Assembly: GCA_963793105.1 (NCBI GenBank) | Contig: CAWBZB010000003.1 | Span: forward strand, 310,001 to 374,000 | Direction: 5' to 3' | From: UBA10649 sp963793105 | GTDB lineage: Bacteria > Actinomycetota > Actinomycetes > S36-B12 | DNA length: 64,000 bases | Notes under the pieces: model-generated | What the model was told of the DNA's origin: nothing | Databases searched by the model: none | Seen by the model: only the letters and a program-made list of their open reading frames with translations | Position numbers and translations under genes: made by a program | Shown here: positions 8,431-17,490 of the stretch, piece after piece | How the letters are laid out: every line of letters starts with the position of its first letter | How positions within the stretch are numbered: position 1 is the first letter of the stretch

Positions 8431-10488
8431 GTGACGATCAGCGCCGCCCCGGACACCCGATCCCCGGTTCTCACCGGGCGCTGGCGGCTCATGGCCGCCA
8501 GCGCTCTCATGCTGTTCGTCCAGCTGGCTCTCATCCGCTGGTCCGGCGCCAACCTGGTGCACCTGTCGTACTTCTCCAACCTGATCCTGCTGGCGTCGTT
8601 CCTCGGCATCGGCCTGGGCTTCCTGCGTTCACGCACTCCGCGTGATCTCGGCCCGTACGTCCCGATCGGACTCCTGGTCCTGGTGGCGTTCATCATGCTG
8701 TTCCCGGCCAAGATCGAGGGGTCGTCGAGCGAACTGATCTTCTTCACGGAGGTCCGGCCCACGGGTCTGCCGACGTGGGTGTCCCTGCCGCTCGTCTTCG
8801 TCGTGATCGCCATCACGATGACCGGCCTCGGCGAGATCACCGGGCGCGCCTTCCGCGAGTTCACCGCGTTGAACGCCTACCGCTGGGACATCGTCGGGTC
8901 GATCCTCGGGACCCTGGCGTTCACCCTCGTCTCGTTCCTGCGCGCTCCCTCGTGGGTGTGGCCGGTCGTGACGCTCGTGGTCCTGTGGGCGCTCTACGGC
9001 TTCGCCCTGCCCTGGGTCTCGCGGATCGCGATGGTGTTCGTGATCGGGGTGCTCGTGTTCGAGTCGCTCAGCGCCGGCGTCTCATGGTCCCCGTACTACA
9101 AGGTGCACACGCAGGAGAACAACTCCGGCACCGCGCAGGAGTTCACCACCATCCAGGTCAACGGCATCCCTCACCAGAACGTGCTCGATATCGATGAACG
9201 CCTCAAGGTCGAGCCGGTCTACGGACGGCCCTACGAGCGTGCGGTAGGGAACCCGCTCCGCAACGTGCTGGTGGTCGGCGCGGGTACCGGATCCGACGTC
9301 GCCCTCGCCCTGAAGATGGGTGCTGAGCACGTCGACGCGGTCGAGATCGATCCCCGGATCCAGCAGATCGGCCGGGAGATCAACCCCAACCAGCCGTATG
9401 CGGATCCACGGGTCTCCGTGTACATCGACGATGGTCGGGCGTTCCTGTCACGCAACGACACGGAGTACGACCTCATCCTCTTCGCTCTGCCCGACTCCCT
9501 CACCCTCGTGTCCGGCGCGAGCCAGCTGCGCCTGGAGTCCTACCTCTTCACCGAGGAGTCGCTCACGGCCGCTCGCGATCACCTCACCGACGACGGCGTC
9601 TTCGCGATGTACAACTACTACCGCGAGCCCTGGCTGATCAACCGCCTTGCCGGGACGGTGGAGGAGGTCTTCGGCCATACCCCCTGCCTCGACGAGTTCA
9701 CCGCCTACCAGTCGCTCGCGGCGATCACCGTCGGCAAGGAAGCCGAGAACGCCATCTGCGCCGAGGGCGCGGTCTGGGATCGCTCCTCGGTCGCTGCGTC
9801 GGGGCAGGACATCCCCGTTCCCGCCGTCGACGACAGGCCGTTCCTGTACCTCAAGGACCGCAGCGTCCCCGAGCTCTACCTGATCGTGATCGCCCTGATC
9901 CTCGGGCTGTCCCTGCTCGGGATCCGGATCTTCGGCGGCCCCTTCCGCACCATGCGCGGGTACGGCGACCTCTTCTTCATGGGCGCCGCGTTCCTGCTGC
10001 TGGAGACGCGCTCCATCACGACCTTCGCGCTGCTGTTCGGCACCACGTGGCTGGTGAACGCCCTGGTGTTCACCGGCGTGCTCGTGGCCGTGCTGGCGGC
10101 GATCGAGGTGACCCAGCGGGTCGGCGGACGGATCCCCCGGCCGTTCATCATCGGCGCCGTGTTCGTATCGCTCGGCGTCGCGTTCCTCGTCCCCAACGCC
10201 GCGCTGCTGACGCTCCCTGTCCCGGTCCGCCTGCTGGTGGCGACCGTGCTGGCCTTCGCCCCCATCTTCTTCGCCAACCTGCTGTTCGCCTCGCGGTTCA
10301 AGGACGCAGCCAACCCGACGGCCGCCTTCGCGGCCAACCTGTTCGGGGCGATGGTCGGTGGCTGCCTGGAGTACCTGTCGCTGGTGCTCGGCTACCAGTG
10401 GCTCCTGCTTGTGGCCGCCGCGCTCTACGTGGCTGCGGTAGTGCTCGGGCAGCGGCAGGCGTCCCGTCCGGTGTCAGCCCCCGGCTGA
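8431..10488 (+). CDS. Membrane-embedded spermidine synthase-like protein
   Basis: 685 residues in three parts. About seven transmembrane helices come first (residues 20-215). A soluble SpeE-like Rossmann domain follows (about 235-455) with LVVGAGTGSDVALAL, DAVEIDPRI and YIDDGRAFL, the positions that bind (decarboxylated) SAM in spermidine synthases. A second set of helices (about 475-675) ends the protein. Such membrane SpeE homologues are common in bacteria, but their substrate is generally unknown; true aminopropyl transfer should not be assumed. Start is GTG behind a TAGGGT-N6 box. A SpeD-like gene lies 5.5 kb downstream on the other strand. Confidence 0.8.
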   Translation: MTISAAPDTRSPVLTGRWRLMAASALMLFVQLALIRWSGANLVHLSYFSNLILLASFLGIGLGFLRSRTPRDLGPYVPIGLLVLVAFIMLFPAKIEGSSSELIFFTEVRPTGLPTWVSLPLVFVVIAITMTGLGEITGRAFREFTALNAYRWDIVGSILGTLAFTLVSFLRAPSWVWPVVTLVVLWALYGFALPWVSRIAMVFVIGVLVFESLSAGVSWSPYYKVHTQENNSGTAQEFTTIQVNGIPHQNVLDIDERLKVEPVYGRPYERAVGNPLRNVLVVGAGTGSDVALALKMGAEHVDAVEIDPRIQQIGREINPNQPYADPRVSVYIDDGRAFLSRNDTEYDLILFALPDSLTLVSGASQLRLESYLFTEESLTAARDHLTDDGVFAMYNYYREPWLINRLAGTVEEVFGHTPCLDEFTAYQSLAAITVGKEAENAICAEGAVWDRSSVAASGQDIPVPAVDDRPFLYLKDRSVPELYLIVIALILGLSLLGIRIFGGPFRTMRGYGDLFFMGAAFLLLETRSITTFALLFGTTWLVNALVFTGVLVAVLAAIEVTQRVGGRIPRPFIIGAVFVSLGVAFLVPNAALLTLPVPVRLLVATVLAFAPIFFANLLFASRFKDAANPTAAFAANLFGAMVGGCLEYLSLVLGYQWLLLVAAALYVAAVVLGQRQASRPVSAPG

Positions 10489-10746
10489 GCCGCGCGCGAA
10501 GGCGCGTCGCGCCGTGCCGAGCGCGGCCGACCCGCCACGCTTCATGCGCTGGAGGATGGTCTCGGCCCAGGCGAACTCCGACGCCAGAACCACGAGCCCG
10601 AGGGCGATGAAGACCAGGCCCGGCCCCGGGAGCACGAGGAGGATCACTCCCACCGCGATGAGCGTGCCGCCCACGATCGCCACTCCGAGCCAGCGGAGGG
10701 GGTGTGGGAGGCGACGCCACTGCGCCAGGGCCGACTCGCGGGTCAT
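10474..10746 (-). CDS. Small membrane protein, PGPGW family
   Basis: 90 residues with two close transmembrane helices containing VILLVLPGPGLVFIALGLVV, the hallmark of the putative transmembrane PGPGW family of unknown function. ATG 10746 has AAGGAGG six to seven bases upstream. The 3' end overlaps the convergent SpeE-like gene by 15 bases. Confidence 0.8.
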   Translation of the reverse strand: MTRESALAQWRRLPHPLRWLGVAIVGGTLIAVGVILLVLPGPGLVFIALGLVVLASEFAWAETILQRMKRGGSAALGTARRAFARGSAGG

Positions 10747-10857
10747 GGGCTGCCTCCTTCGGCTTTCACGATGCCATCGCGTGCGGGGACCGTCAAATCC
10801 GGTCTTCACCGCGCGTCCGATGCCGATTCAGTCGGCGATCCGTCGGACAATGCCTCC

Positions 10858-11307
10858 ATGGCCGAGTCCCGCGGGATCACGATCCGCTCCGGGCCCTGGA
10901 ACGCGGACCAGATCAGGTCCTTCCTCGCCGACGCGACGATCCCGGTCCGGCTTGCCTCCCATGGCACCTACCCCATCGTGCAGTCGCTGTGGTTCCTGCA
11001 CGAGGCCGACGCCCTGTGGTGCGCGACGCAGGCGGACTCCGTCCTCGCGCGCCGGCTGCGTGCCGACGACCGCTGCGGGTTCGAGGTGTGCGCGGATGCG
11101 CCGCCCTACCGGGGCGTTCGCGGCACGGGTCACGCCAGTCTGGTTCCCGAGGCGGCGGCGGACGTCCTCCCTCGCCTGATCGCGAGGTATCAGGGGAGCG
11201 GCCAGACACCGCTGGGAGCCTGGCTGATGTCCAGGCTCGAACGTGAGGTCGCCATCCGGATCGACGATCTCACCCTCACCACCTGGGACTACTCCGCCCG
11301 CATGTGA
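10858..11307 (+). CDS. Pyridoxamine 5'-phosphate oxidase-fold (FMN-binding) protein
   Basis: 149 residues with the split-barrel flavin-reductase/PNPOx fold: PIVQSLWFLHEADALWCATQ forms the first strands and RCGFEVCADAPPYRGVRGTG the central ones. Actinobacteria have many such proteins, several of which use F420, FMN or heme; which one is used here cannot be read from the sequence. GACAAT stands six bases before the ATG, suggesting a leaderless start. Confidence 0.75.
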   Translation: MAESRGITIRSGPWNADQIRSFLADATIPVRLASHGTYPIVQSLWFLHEADALWCATQADSVLARRLRADDRCGFEVCADAPPYRGVRGTGHASLVPEAAADVLPRLIARYQGSGQTPLGAWLMSRLEREVAIRIDDLTLTTWDYSARM

Positions 11308-11340
11308 CGACGCGCCCACGGGCGCAGGGAAGGACGCACG

Positions 11341-11745
11341 ATGGACGAGTCGACCTACTCGGAGGTGATGCTGCAGGTAGCCCAGGCCTTCGAGATGGTG
11401 GCCGCCCTCGTCCTCATCTTCGCCTTCTTCCTCGCTGCCTACGTGGCCTGGCGCTCGTGGCGCCGGGAGCGGAGCGGGAGTGCTGCCTACCGGGCCATGC
11501 GCCAGACGTTCGGCGGGGGCCTGCTGCTGTCCCTGGAGATCCTCGTGGCCGGCGACCTGATCCGGACCGTGGCCGTGGAGCCGACCCTGGAGAACGTCGT
11601 GGTCCTCGGGATCATCGTGCTCATCCGGACCTTCCTGAGCTTCAGCCTCGAGATCGAGATCGAGGGGGTGCCTCCCTGGCGCCGCGCACTCGTGAGCGGC
11701 GCGACAGTCATGAAGAACGCTGCCACGCCCGCACCCGGCCGCTAG
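11341..11745 (+). CDS. DUF1622 family membrane protein
   Basis: 134 residues, three transmembrane helices (about 20-40, 58-80, 84-108). The stretch RQTFGGGLLLSLEILVAGDL followed by LIRTFLSFSLEIEIEG is characteristic of the DUF1622 family, small inner-membrane proteins of unknown function. It is 33 bases downstream of the PNPOx-fold gene and may be co-transcribed with it. Confidence 0.82.
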   Translation: MDESTYSEVMLQVAQAFEMVAALVLIFAFFLAAYVAWRSWRRERSGSAAYRAMRQTFGGGLLLSLEILVAGDLIRTVAVEPTLENVVVLGIIVLIRTFLSFSLEIEIEGVPPWRRALVSGATVMKNAATPAPGR

Positions 11746-11773
11746 CGTTGCTGCCATTCGAGGAGGCGACGCC

Positions 11774-12628
11774 GTGTCGGACGAAGTGAACACCCGGTCC
11801 CTGGAGACGAACGTCCGACGCGACTTCCGTCAGGCGATGTCCTACGGGGACTACCTCCGACTGGATCTCGTCCTCTCGGCCCAGCAGCCGCTCAGCGACC
11901 CGCCACGGCACGACGAGCTGCTCTTCATCATCCAGCACCAGACGTCCGAGCTGTGGCTCAAGCTCATGCTCCACGAACTGCGTGCCGTCCGCGAGCAGCT
12001 GCGCGCCGACGAGCTGAACCCGGCCCTCAAGGGCCTGGCCCGGGTGAAGCACATCCAGCACACGCTCATCGAGCAGTGGGGGGTGCTCACCACCCTCACC
12101 CCCAGCGAGTACGCCCAGTTCCGGGCCTTCCTCCAGAGCTCGTCCGGCTTCCAGTCGTGGCAGTACCGCGCGATCGAGTTCATCCTCGGCAACAAGAACC
12201 CGGACATGCTCCAGGTGTTCGACCACGACCCGGAGACGCACACCCTCCTCACCGATCTGTATGAGCAGCCCACGATCTACGACGAATTCCTGCGCTTCCT
12301 GCACCGCCTGGGCCACCACATCCCGGGCGACGTCCTGGACCGGGACGTGCGCGTCCCATGGCACCTCCATGCCGACCTCGTGCCGACCTTCAGTCGGATC
12401 TACGAGCACTCGCTGGAGTTCTGGCAGGAGTACGAGGGGTGCGAAGCCCTCGTCGATGTCGAGGACAATTTCCAGCTGTGGCGCTTCCGCCACCTCAAGA
12501 CCGTCGAGCGCATCATCGGCTCCAAGAGCGGGACCGGCGGGTCGAGCGGGGTCCCCTTCCTGCGACGCGCCCTCGATCTCACCTTCTTCCCGGAGCTCTA
12601 TGCGGTGCGGGCGGAGATCGGTGACTGA
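11774..12628 (+). CDS. kynA: Tryptophan 2,3-dioxygenase
   Basis: 284 residues, full length for bacterial TDO. Heme enzyme that oxidises L-tryptophan to N-formylkynurenine, the first step of the kynurenine pathway. Diagnostic segments are present: LLFIIQHQTSELWLKLMLHE, SSGFQSWQYRAIEF (substrate-contacting FxSxQYR region), and LWRFRHLKTVERIIG, whose histidine is the proximal heme ligand, followed by the flexible GTGGSSGVPFL loop. Start GTG 11774 has AGGAGG eight bases upstream, with a TAGCGT box at 11743. No kynurenine formamidase or kynureninase gene is present in this window, so it stands alone. Confidence 0.95.
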   Translation: MSDEVNTRSLETNVRRDFRQAMSYGDYLRLDLVLSAQQPLSDPPRHDELLFIIQHQTSELWLKLMLHELRAVREQLRADELNPALKGLARVKHIQHTLIEQWGVLTTLTPSEYAQFRAFLQSSSGFQSWQYRAIEFILGNKNPDMLQVFDHDPETHTLLTDLYEQPTIYDEFLRFLHRLGHHIPGDVLDRDVRVPWHLHADLVPTFSRIYEHSLEFWQEYEGCEALVDVEDNFQLWRFRHLKTVERIIGSKSGTGGSSGVPFLRRALDLTFFPELYAVRAEIGD

Positions 12629-12740
12629 CCCCGACCGGCCCGTTATTGGGGGCGGCGCACCCGCTTCGCCTACCGGAGAATCGAACTCGCGCTTGTAGCC
12701 TTGCAGCACACACGGAAACGGGCGGGGAGGAGGATCGAGG

Positions 12741-15044
12741 ATGGCGGCACGCCTCGGTTCCCTGCGCAGTGGAGAGGACGTCGTCCGGCTCCTCGGACCG
12801 GTGGGCTGGGCGGTCATCATCGTGGGCGGCATCGCGGCCTGGTTCGCCGCTCCCACGGACAGCACCGACGTCGACCAGCCGGTCATCGTCATCACGCTCA
12901 CCCTGTTCTTCGCCGTCCTGGTCGCCCGCCTCATCACGGCGTCCGTGGTGTGGCGCAGCCGGCGACTGTCCCTCATCGCCCTGACCAGCGGCGTCATGCT
13001 GTGGGCGGTGGGCTCGGCCATCCTCAACGCGGCCGTCCCGGCCGAATCCACGACCTTCCCCGCTCCGGGCGAGGGCTTCTTCATCCTGTCCTACGTGGGT
13101 CTCACGGCCTTCGTCGTCCTGGACGCCACCACTCGCGCCGGCCGCGCCGAGACGGCGTGGCTCGACGCCGCGATCGTGGTCGGCGGCACCGGCGCAGTGG
13201 CCGGCGGCCTGCTCCTCACCCCCTTCGCCAGCAACTTCCCCGAGGGCGGTCTTCCCCTCCTCGTCGCGGTCCTCTACCCCCTGATCGACATCGTGCTGGC
13301 GCTCGTCGTCGTCGGGCAGTGGGCGCTGTCCGCCCGGCAGTGGTCCTGGCGCACGATGTCGCTCATCCTGGGCTTCGTCCTCCTCGCCATCGCCGACTCC
13401 AGCCTGGTCCTGAACCTCTCGACGGGGACCTACGGGTTCACGATCTACCTGGACATGCTGTGGGGCGCCTCGTTCATGCTGATCGCGGGCGCGGCCTGCA
13501 CACCTCGTCCCCCCCAGATGAGCGTGGCCCGCCGCCTGCCCGGCGGCTTCCTCATCGCCTCCTTCGTGACCGCCATCGTGCTCCTCCTCGTCCGGCCCGA
13601 GGGGGTCCTCGGCTGGGCCATCGGCATCCCGGCCGCCATCGCGCTGATGGCGACCGGCGCGCGACTGGTCGTCGCCCTGCGCGAATCACGACAGGCCAGC
13701 GAGGCCTTCCAGCTGGCCCAGACCGACGACCTGACCGGCCTGCCCAACCGTCGAGCGGTGCTGCGCGCCCTGGACGACGGCATCAACGCGAAGAAGCCAC
13801 TGGGCCTCATGCTGCTCGACCTCGACGGGTTCAAGGAGGTCAACGACACCCTGGGGCACAGCGCCGGCGACACACTGCTCGAACTGGTGGCCCTGCGCAT
13901 GCGGGAGTCGCTGCCTCCGGAGATCCTGCTCGCCCGCATCGGCGGCGACGAGTTCGCGATCCTCGTCGAGGAGGACGACGAGCTCGATCTGCTCGAGCGC
14001 GCGCAGAGCGTGCGCCAGACTCTCCTGGCGCCGGCGAAGGTCGACGGCATGGACCTCGCCATGCACGCCTCCCTCGGCATCACCATCCGCGAACCCGGTG
14101 ACAGCCGCGCCGCTGACCTGCTGCGCCGCGCCGACGTCGCCATGTACGAGGCGAAGGTCACGCGCGCGGGCGCCCAGCTCTACGACGCGCAGCGCGATGA
14201 GTTCTCACGCCAGCGCCTGCGCATGGGAGAGGAGCTGCGCCGCGCCCTGCACAAGGGCCACGTCGTGACCTGGTACCAGCCGAAGGTGGATGCCGTCACC
14301 CAGATGGTGGTGGGCATGGAGGCCCTCGTCCGGTGGGACCACCCCGAACGGGGCATGATCCCCCCGATGGCCTTCCTGTCGGTCGCCCGCCGATCGGGCC
14401 TGATGCAGGAACTGTCCGAGGTCGTCGCGAAGCGAGCAGTGGCCGACGCAGGAAGGTGGCAGCGCGCCGGTCTCGACCTCAACATCGCGATCAACCTCGC
14501 CCCCTCGGAGTTGCTCAGCGGCAAGCTGCTGCCCTTGCTCTACGAGATGATCGAGAAGGCCGACCTGCCGACCCACGTCATCACGATCGAGGTCACCGAG
14601 GACACCTTCCTCGCCGATCCCGAGCGCGCCCGCGACATCCTGCTCGAGGTCAGGCGTCACGGGTTGAAGACGTCGATCGACGACTACGGCACCGGCTTCT
14701 CCTCGCTGGCCTACCTACGCGACCTGCCCGTCACCGAGTTGAAGATGGACCGTTCCTTCGTTGCCACGGTCTGTACTGACGACCGCAGCCGGCTCATCGT
14801 CTCCTCGACGATCGACATGGCTCATGCTCTGGACCTTCGCGTCGTGGCCGAGGGCGTCGAGAGTGCCGCCGTCAGCGCCGAGGTGGTGTCCATGGGCGTC
14901 GACCTCCTGCAGGGCTACCACCTGTCCCCGCCGATGCCGGCCGATCAGGTGGAGGCCTGGGTGCGCCAATGGAACGAGCAGTCACTGCTCACCCAGTCGC
15001 GCCCGTCCGCCAGCAGGACCTGGCGGGGCAGCTCGGCCTCCTGA
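12741..15044 (+). CDS. Membrane GGDEF-EAL cyclic-di-GMP protein
   Basis: 767 residues. About eight N-terminal transmembrane helices (residues 20-310) form a sensor-like membrane region. A GGDEF domain follows (about 330-490) with the signature intact in RIGGDEFAIL and DLDGFKEVNDTLGHSAGD. The EAL domain (about 500-750) has GMEALVRWDHPERG and DDYGTGFSSLAYL, with metal-binding acidic residues present. Both diguanylate cyclase and phosphodiesterase activities are therefore possible; which dominates is unknown. A TAGCCT box at 12696 and GAGGAGGA before the ATG fit an ordinary leadered transcript. Confidence 0.93.
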   Translation: MAARLGSLRSGEDVVRLLGPVGWAVIIVGGIAAWFAAPTDSTDVDQPVIVITLTLFFAVLVARLITASVVWRSRRLSLIALTSGVMLWAVGSAILNAAVPAESTTFPAPGEGFFILSYVGLTAFVVLDATTRAGRAETAWLDAAIVVGGTGAVAGGLLLTPFASNFPEGGLPLLVAVLYPLIDIVLALVVVGQWALSARQWSWRTMSLILGFVLLAIADSSLVLNLSTGTYGFTIYLDMLWGASFMLIAGAACTPRPPQMSVARRLPGGFLIASFVTAIVLLLVRPEGVLGWAIGIPAAIALMATGARLVVALRESRQASEAFQLAQTDDLTGLPNRRAVLRALDDGINAKKPLGLMLLDLDGFKEVNDTLGHSAGDTLLELVALRMRESLPPEILLARIGGDEFAILVEEDDELDLLERAQSVRQTLLAPAKVDGMDLAMHASLGITIREPGDSRAADLLRRADVAMYEAKVTRAGAQLYDAQRDEFSRQRLRMGEELRRALHKGHVVTWYQPKVDAVTQMVVGMEALVRWDHPERGMIPPMAFLSVARRSGLMQELSEVVAKRAVADAGRWQRAGLDLNIAINLAPSELLSGKLLPLLYEMIEKADLPTHVITIEVTEDTFLADPERARDILLEVRRHGLKTSIDDYGTGFSSLAYLRDLPVTELKMDRSFVATVCTDDRSRLIVSSTIDMAHALDLRVVAEGVESAAVSAEVVSMGVDLLQGYHLSPPMPADQVEAWVRQWNEQSLLTQSRPSASRTWRGSSAS

Positions 15045-15051
15045 TCGACCG

Positions 15052-15780
15052 TCAGGCTGCGGCGTCCGCCATGCCTTCGGCCTTCGCCGCCGCCGGGACC
15101 TCCCGCGCACGCAGCTCGAACGCCGCCGGCTCCGGGATCGCGATGCCGTCGAGACCGATGCCCAGGGACATCAGGCGGTAGGCGTCGGGATTCTGGCGAC
15201 GCTGGGCGTCGAGCATTCCCGCGCAGTGGCCGTAGACGGGCGTGCTGGCGGGCGAACCCAGATACTCCGCGGTCCGAGTGCCCGGCAGCGCGGGCATGAT
15301 GTAGTCCGATGCCGTGAGCAGCCGGCGGAGCTGATCGTCCAGGATCGCGGTGATGGACCCGATCTCGTTGACCCGGGTCGAGACGACGAGGGCGTGGTAC
15401 AGGGCGATCGCGACCGACATGCTGCTCCCCCGGAAGTCCTTGCGCACCCCGAGCGTGGCCACGTCCCACGTGTTCTCCGGATCGACGCCGGCCGCGCGTG
15501 CGGATCGCACGCCGTCCAGGCCCCACGGATCGCGACTCAGATCGTTGAGTGTCTTGAGTCCTGACGGCCCCGGCGTGATCAGTCGGCAGGTGCCGGCGAC
15601 CCGGCCGTTCTCGTCCGAGACGGCCACGAAGACTGACTGGTCATTGTACGGTCCGTACTCCTCTTCGAGCTGGTTGCGGGTGTTGCCGAAGGCCTGGAGG
15701 AACACGTCCTCTTCGCACTGACGGGCCTCTTCCAGCAGGTCACCACGGGCATCGAAGTTCAGATTCAACAGGGTGTTCAT
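15052..15780 (-). CDS. Putative autoinducer synthase-like/N-acyl amino acid synthase-like acyltransferase
   Basis: 242 residues, not recognised as a named enzyme. An FVAVSDENGRVAGTCRLI strand-turn-strand, then TLNDLSRD, then WDVATLGVRKDFRGSS followed by a helix and a late YGHCAGMLDA segment match the GNAT-related fold shared by LuxI-type acyl-homoserine-lactone synthases and FeeM-type N-acyl amino acid synthases. Those enzymes join an acyl carrier-protein-bound fatty acid to SAM or an amino acid. No LuxR partner is seen. ATG 15780 is preceded by GAGGAGG. The gene follows a SpeD-like gene on the same strand, separated by a terminator-like hairpin, and its end lies 7 bases from the GGDEF-EAL gene. 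Confidence 0.5.
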   Translation of the reverse strand: MNTLLNLNFDARGDLLEEARQCEEDVFLQAFGNTRNQLEEEYGPYNDQSVFVAVSDENGRVAGTCRLITPGPSGLKTLNDLSRDPWGLDGVRSARAAGVDPENTWDVATLGVRKDFRGSSMSVAIALYHALVVSTRVNEIGSITAILDDQLRRLLTASDYIMPALPGTRTAEYLGSPASTPVYGHCAGMLDAQRRQNPDAYRLMSLGIGLDGIAIPEPAAFELRAREVPAAAKAEGMADAAA

Positions 15781-15896
15781 GCGACTTCCTCCTCGAGTGC
15801 TGGCCGCGAAGGACGGCTTGATTCGGACCATAGGACCGAGAGGAAGATGTGAGAATGGCGAGAGCGCCGAGTGATGTTCGATCAATTTGCTCAACG

Positions 15897-15928
15897 AAAA
15901 ATGACACCCGTGTAAGTAACGGGTGTTA
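15897..15928 (-). terminator. Intrinsic terminator after the SpeD-like gene
   Basis: On the minus strand ACACCCGT-TACTTAC-ACGGGTGT forms an eight-pair stem with a seven-base loop, followed by CATTTTTCG. It begins 22 bases after the SpeD-like stop codon. It is one of the few hairpin-plus-T-run structures in the window; an operator role is also possible. Confidence 0.6.
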
Positions 15929-15949
15929 CAGGTGAGTTCTTATGGGACC

Positions 15950-16328
15950 TCAGAAGTCCCGGTAGGACACTTCCGACGCATCGAAGAAGCCGCGGGTGAA
16001 CTCGACTGCGCGAGCCGACGAGAACGGCTTGCAGGTGTAGATGTCCACGCTGAAGAACAGCCGCGGCTGGTCCCAGCCGTAGAAGTGCGCTCCTGAGGTC
16101 TCCCAGTGGATCCAGCCCGCCCAGCCGTAGGTGTCGGACTGGTGGGTGACCGGTTCGAGCAGCGTCACCATGTCCAGGACGTGTGGAGAGCTCGGAGAGG
16201 TAGTCGGTGATCTGCCGGGCCGTGATCGGCGCCGAGACCAGCCCTTCGACGACCAGGCGCTGGCGGAAGATCTCGGGCGCGAGGTCGACCATGCCCGACG
16301 TGTGCAGCACCGGGGTGTCAGCAGTCAT
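15950..16328 (-). CDS. S-adenosylmethionine decarboxylase-like protein (SpeD family, frameshifted)
   Basis: The N-terminal part (EIFRQRLVVEG, ITDYLSELS) and C-terminal part (WIHWETSGAHFYGW, FFSVDIYTCKPF) lie in neighbouring frames; dropping one base at about 16180-16190 joins them into 125 residues, the usual size of this branch. SpeD enzymes self-cleave at a serine to make a pyruvoyl cofactor and decarboxylate SAM for spermidine synthesis. Here the serine of ETSGAH and the cysteine of DIYTC sit where the pyruvoyl serine and catalytic cysteine of classical SpeD fall, but the usual Glu-Ser-His is Thr-Ser-Gly. Some SpeD homologues decarboxylate arginine or ornithine instead, so the substrate is open. 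Confidence 0.7.
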
Positions 16329-16462
16329 CGTTGTTCTCTCCGATCGGCGACTTGCAGCCCGAGGGCCGCAGGGGGAAGCAGCCTTGGATCGTGCTTTGCC
16401 ATGCTAGGTACACACGGGACGATTGTGACGCATTATCAATGGCGTGTCGCTTGGTGTGCAAG

Positions 16463-17454
16463 TTAACGCTGAGTTACCTGGGTCACCTTGGGAGTCACGA
16501 TGTACCGCACTTCGGGCAGTTCACGGCCTGCTCGGGTCGTCGTCTCGCGCCGGCCGTCCGGGCGAAAACCCTGCCCCTCGTAGAACGCCCGCGCCCGGTC
16601 ATTGCCCTCCAGCACCCAGAGGGACACCCCCGACGCGTCGGACGGGATGCCGGAGCGGGCGGCCTCCCACAGACGTCCACCCAGCCCCACCCCCCAGTAC
16701 TCCGGCACCAGGTAGATCGAGTACAGCTCGAACCAGGTCCCCGGCGCCCGGGCGAGGTCCTCGTCCCGCGGGGGTCCCACCACGCAGAAGCCCACCACCC
16801 GGTCCTCCGACTCGACCACCCGCACGCACCCCGGTGTCGCCGGCCAGCAGCGCGGTCCATCGTGCTGCGCGATCGCGCCAGTCCAGACTGTCGAGCATGT
16901 CCTGCGGCAGCAGGTTCCGGTAGGCGCCGCGCCAACTCGCCACGTGGGCCCTGGCAGATGCCCTCGACATCCGCCGCGACCGCCTCCCGAATGACGACGC
17001 CCGCCCTCCGCAGGTGCACGTCGGGCTCCCGTTCCTCGTTCCCGGATCCATCCGTGCGCGCCACCTCGGTGAACCCGTGGCGGACGTAGAAGTCGAGGGC
17101 GGCCCGGTTGCGCTCGAAGACCCACAGGTCCAGATCCCCGCGGTCCGCGCCGGCCAACCGGTGTCCGATGGCGCGCCGGAGCAGGGCACTGCCGATGCCG
17201 CGCCCCTGCCACCCCGGCAGCACATACAGGTGCTCGAGCCAGCCGTCCCTGCTCAGCGCGAAGCCCACGACGCGATCGTCGACGTCGACTCCCCAGCCGG
17301 TGGCGACAGCGAGCCCCGTGGCGAAGTGCTCGGCGTCCTGCGCCGCTGAGTGCAGTTGCGGCAGCCAGGGCATGGACTCTCGCCGGCTGGTCCGCGCGAT
17401 CGAGGCGACGGCGACGGCATCGACGGATGTGAGTGACCGGATGCTCCACGACAC
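16463..17454 (-). CDS. Tandem GNAT N-acetyltransferase (two frameshifts)
   Basis: Two GNAT domains in one gene. Domain 1 (WSIRSLTSVDAVAVASI to FYVRHGFTEV) has the acetyl-CoA loop LPGWQGRGIGSALL. Domain 2 starts VVIREAVAADVEGICQ, continues AHVASWRGAYRNLLP, and ends with LVPEYWGVGLGGRLWEA and ARAFYEGQGF. Its three pieces lie in three frames; removing one base at 16946-16951 and one at 16829-16832 (a CCCC run) gives an unbroken 329-residue protein with no stop between domains. GNATs acetylate amines on small molecules or proteins; the substrate is unknown. The GTG start follows a TACGCT-N6 leaderless promoter. Confidence 0.72.
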
Positions 17455-17460
17455 GACCTG

Positions 17461-17466
17461 AGCGTA
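17461..17466 (-). promoter_or_regulatory. -10 box of leaderless promoter for the tandem GNAT gene
   Basis: TACGCT on the minus strand, six bases before GTG 17454. It lies back to back with the TACCGT box of the divergent secreted-protein gene. Confidence 0.5.
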
Positions 17467-17478
17467 CGGTCGCGGCGC

Positions 17479-17484
17479 TACCGT
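17479..17484 (+). promoter_or_regulatory. -10 box of leaderless promoter for the secreted barrel protein
   Basis: TACCGT followed by six bases and ATG 17491. It supports this upstream start over the internal ATG at 17518. Confidence 0.45.
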
Positions 17485-17490
17485 GCCATC

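Noticed and set aside
12671..12700. tRNA T-arm-like sequence (GAGAATCGAACTCGC)
   Set aside because: Only three stem pairs form and there is no acceptor, D or anticodon arm.
15891..16328. Single uninterrupted frame through the SpeD-like region
   Set aside because: Its second half is Arg/Leu/His-rich noise; the neighbouring frame holds the conserved DIYTCKPF and TSGAH motifs, so a frameshifted SpeD-like gene fits better.
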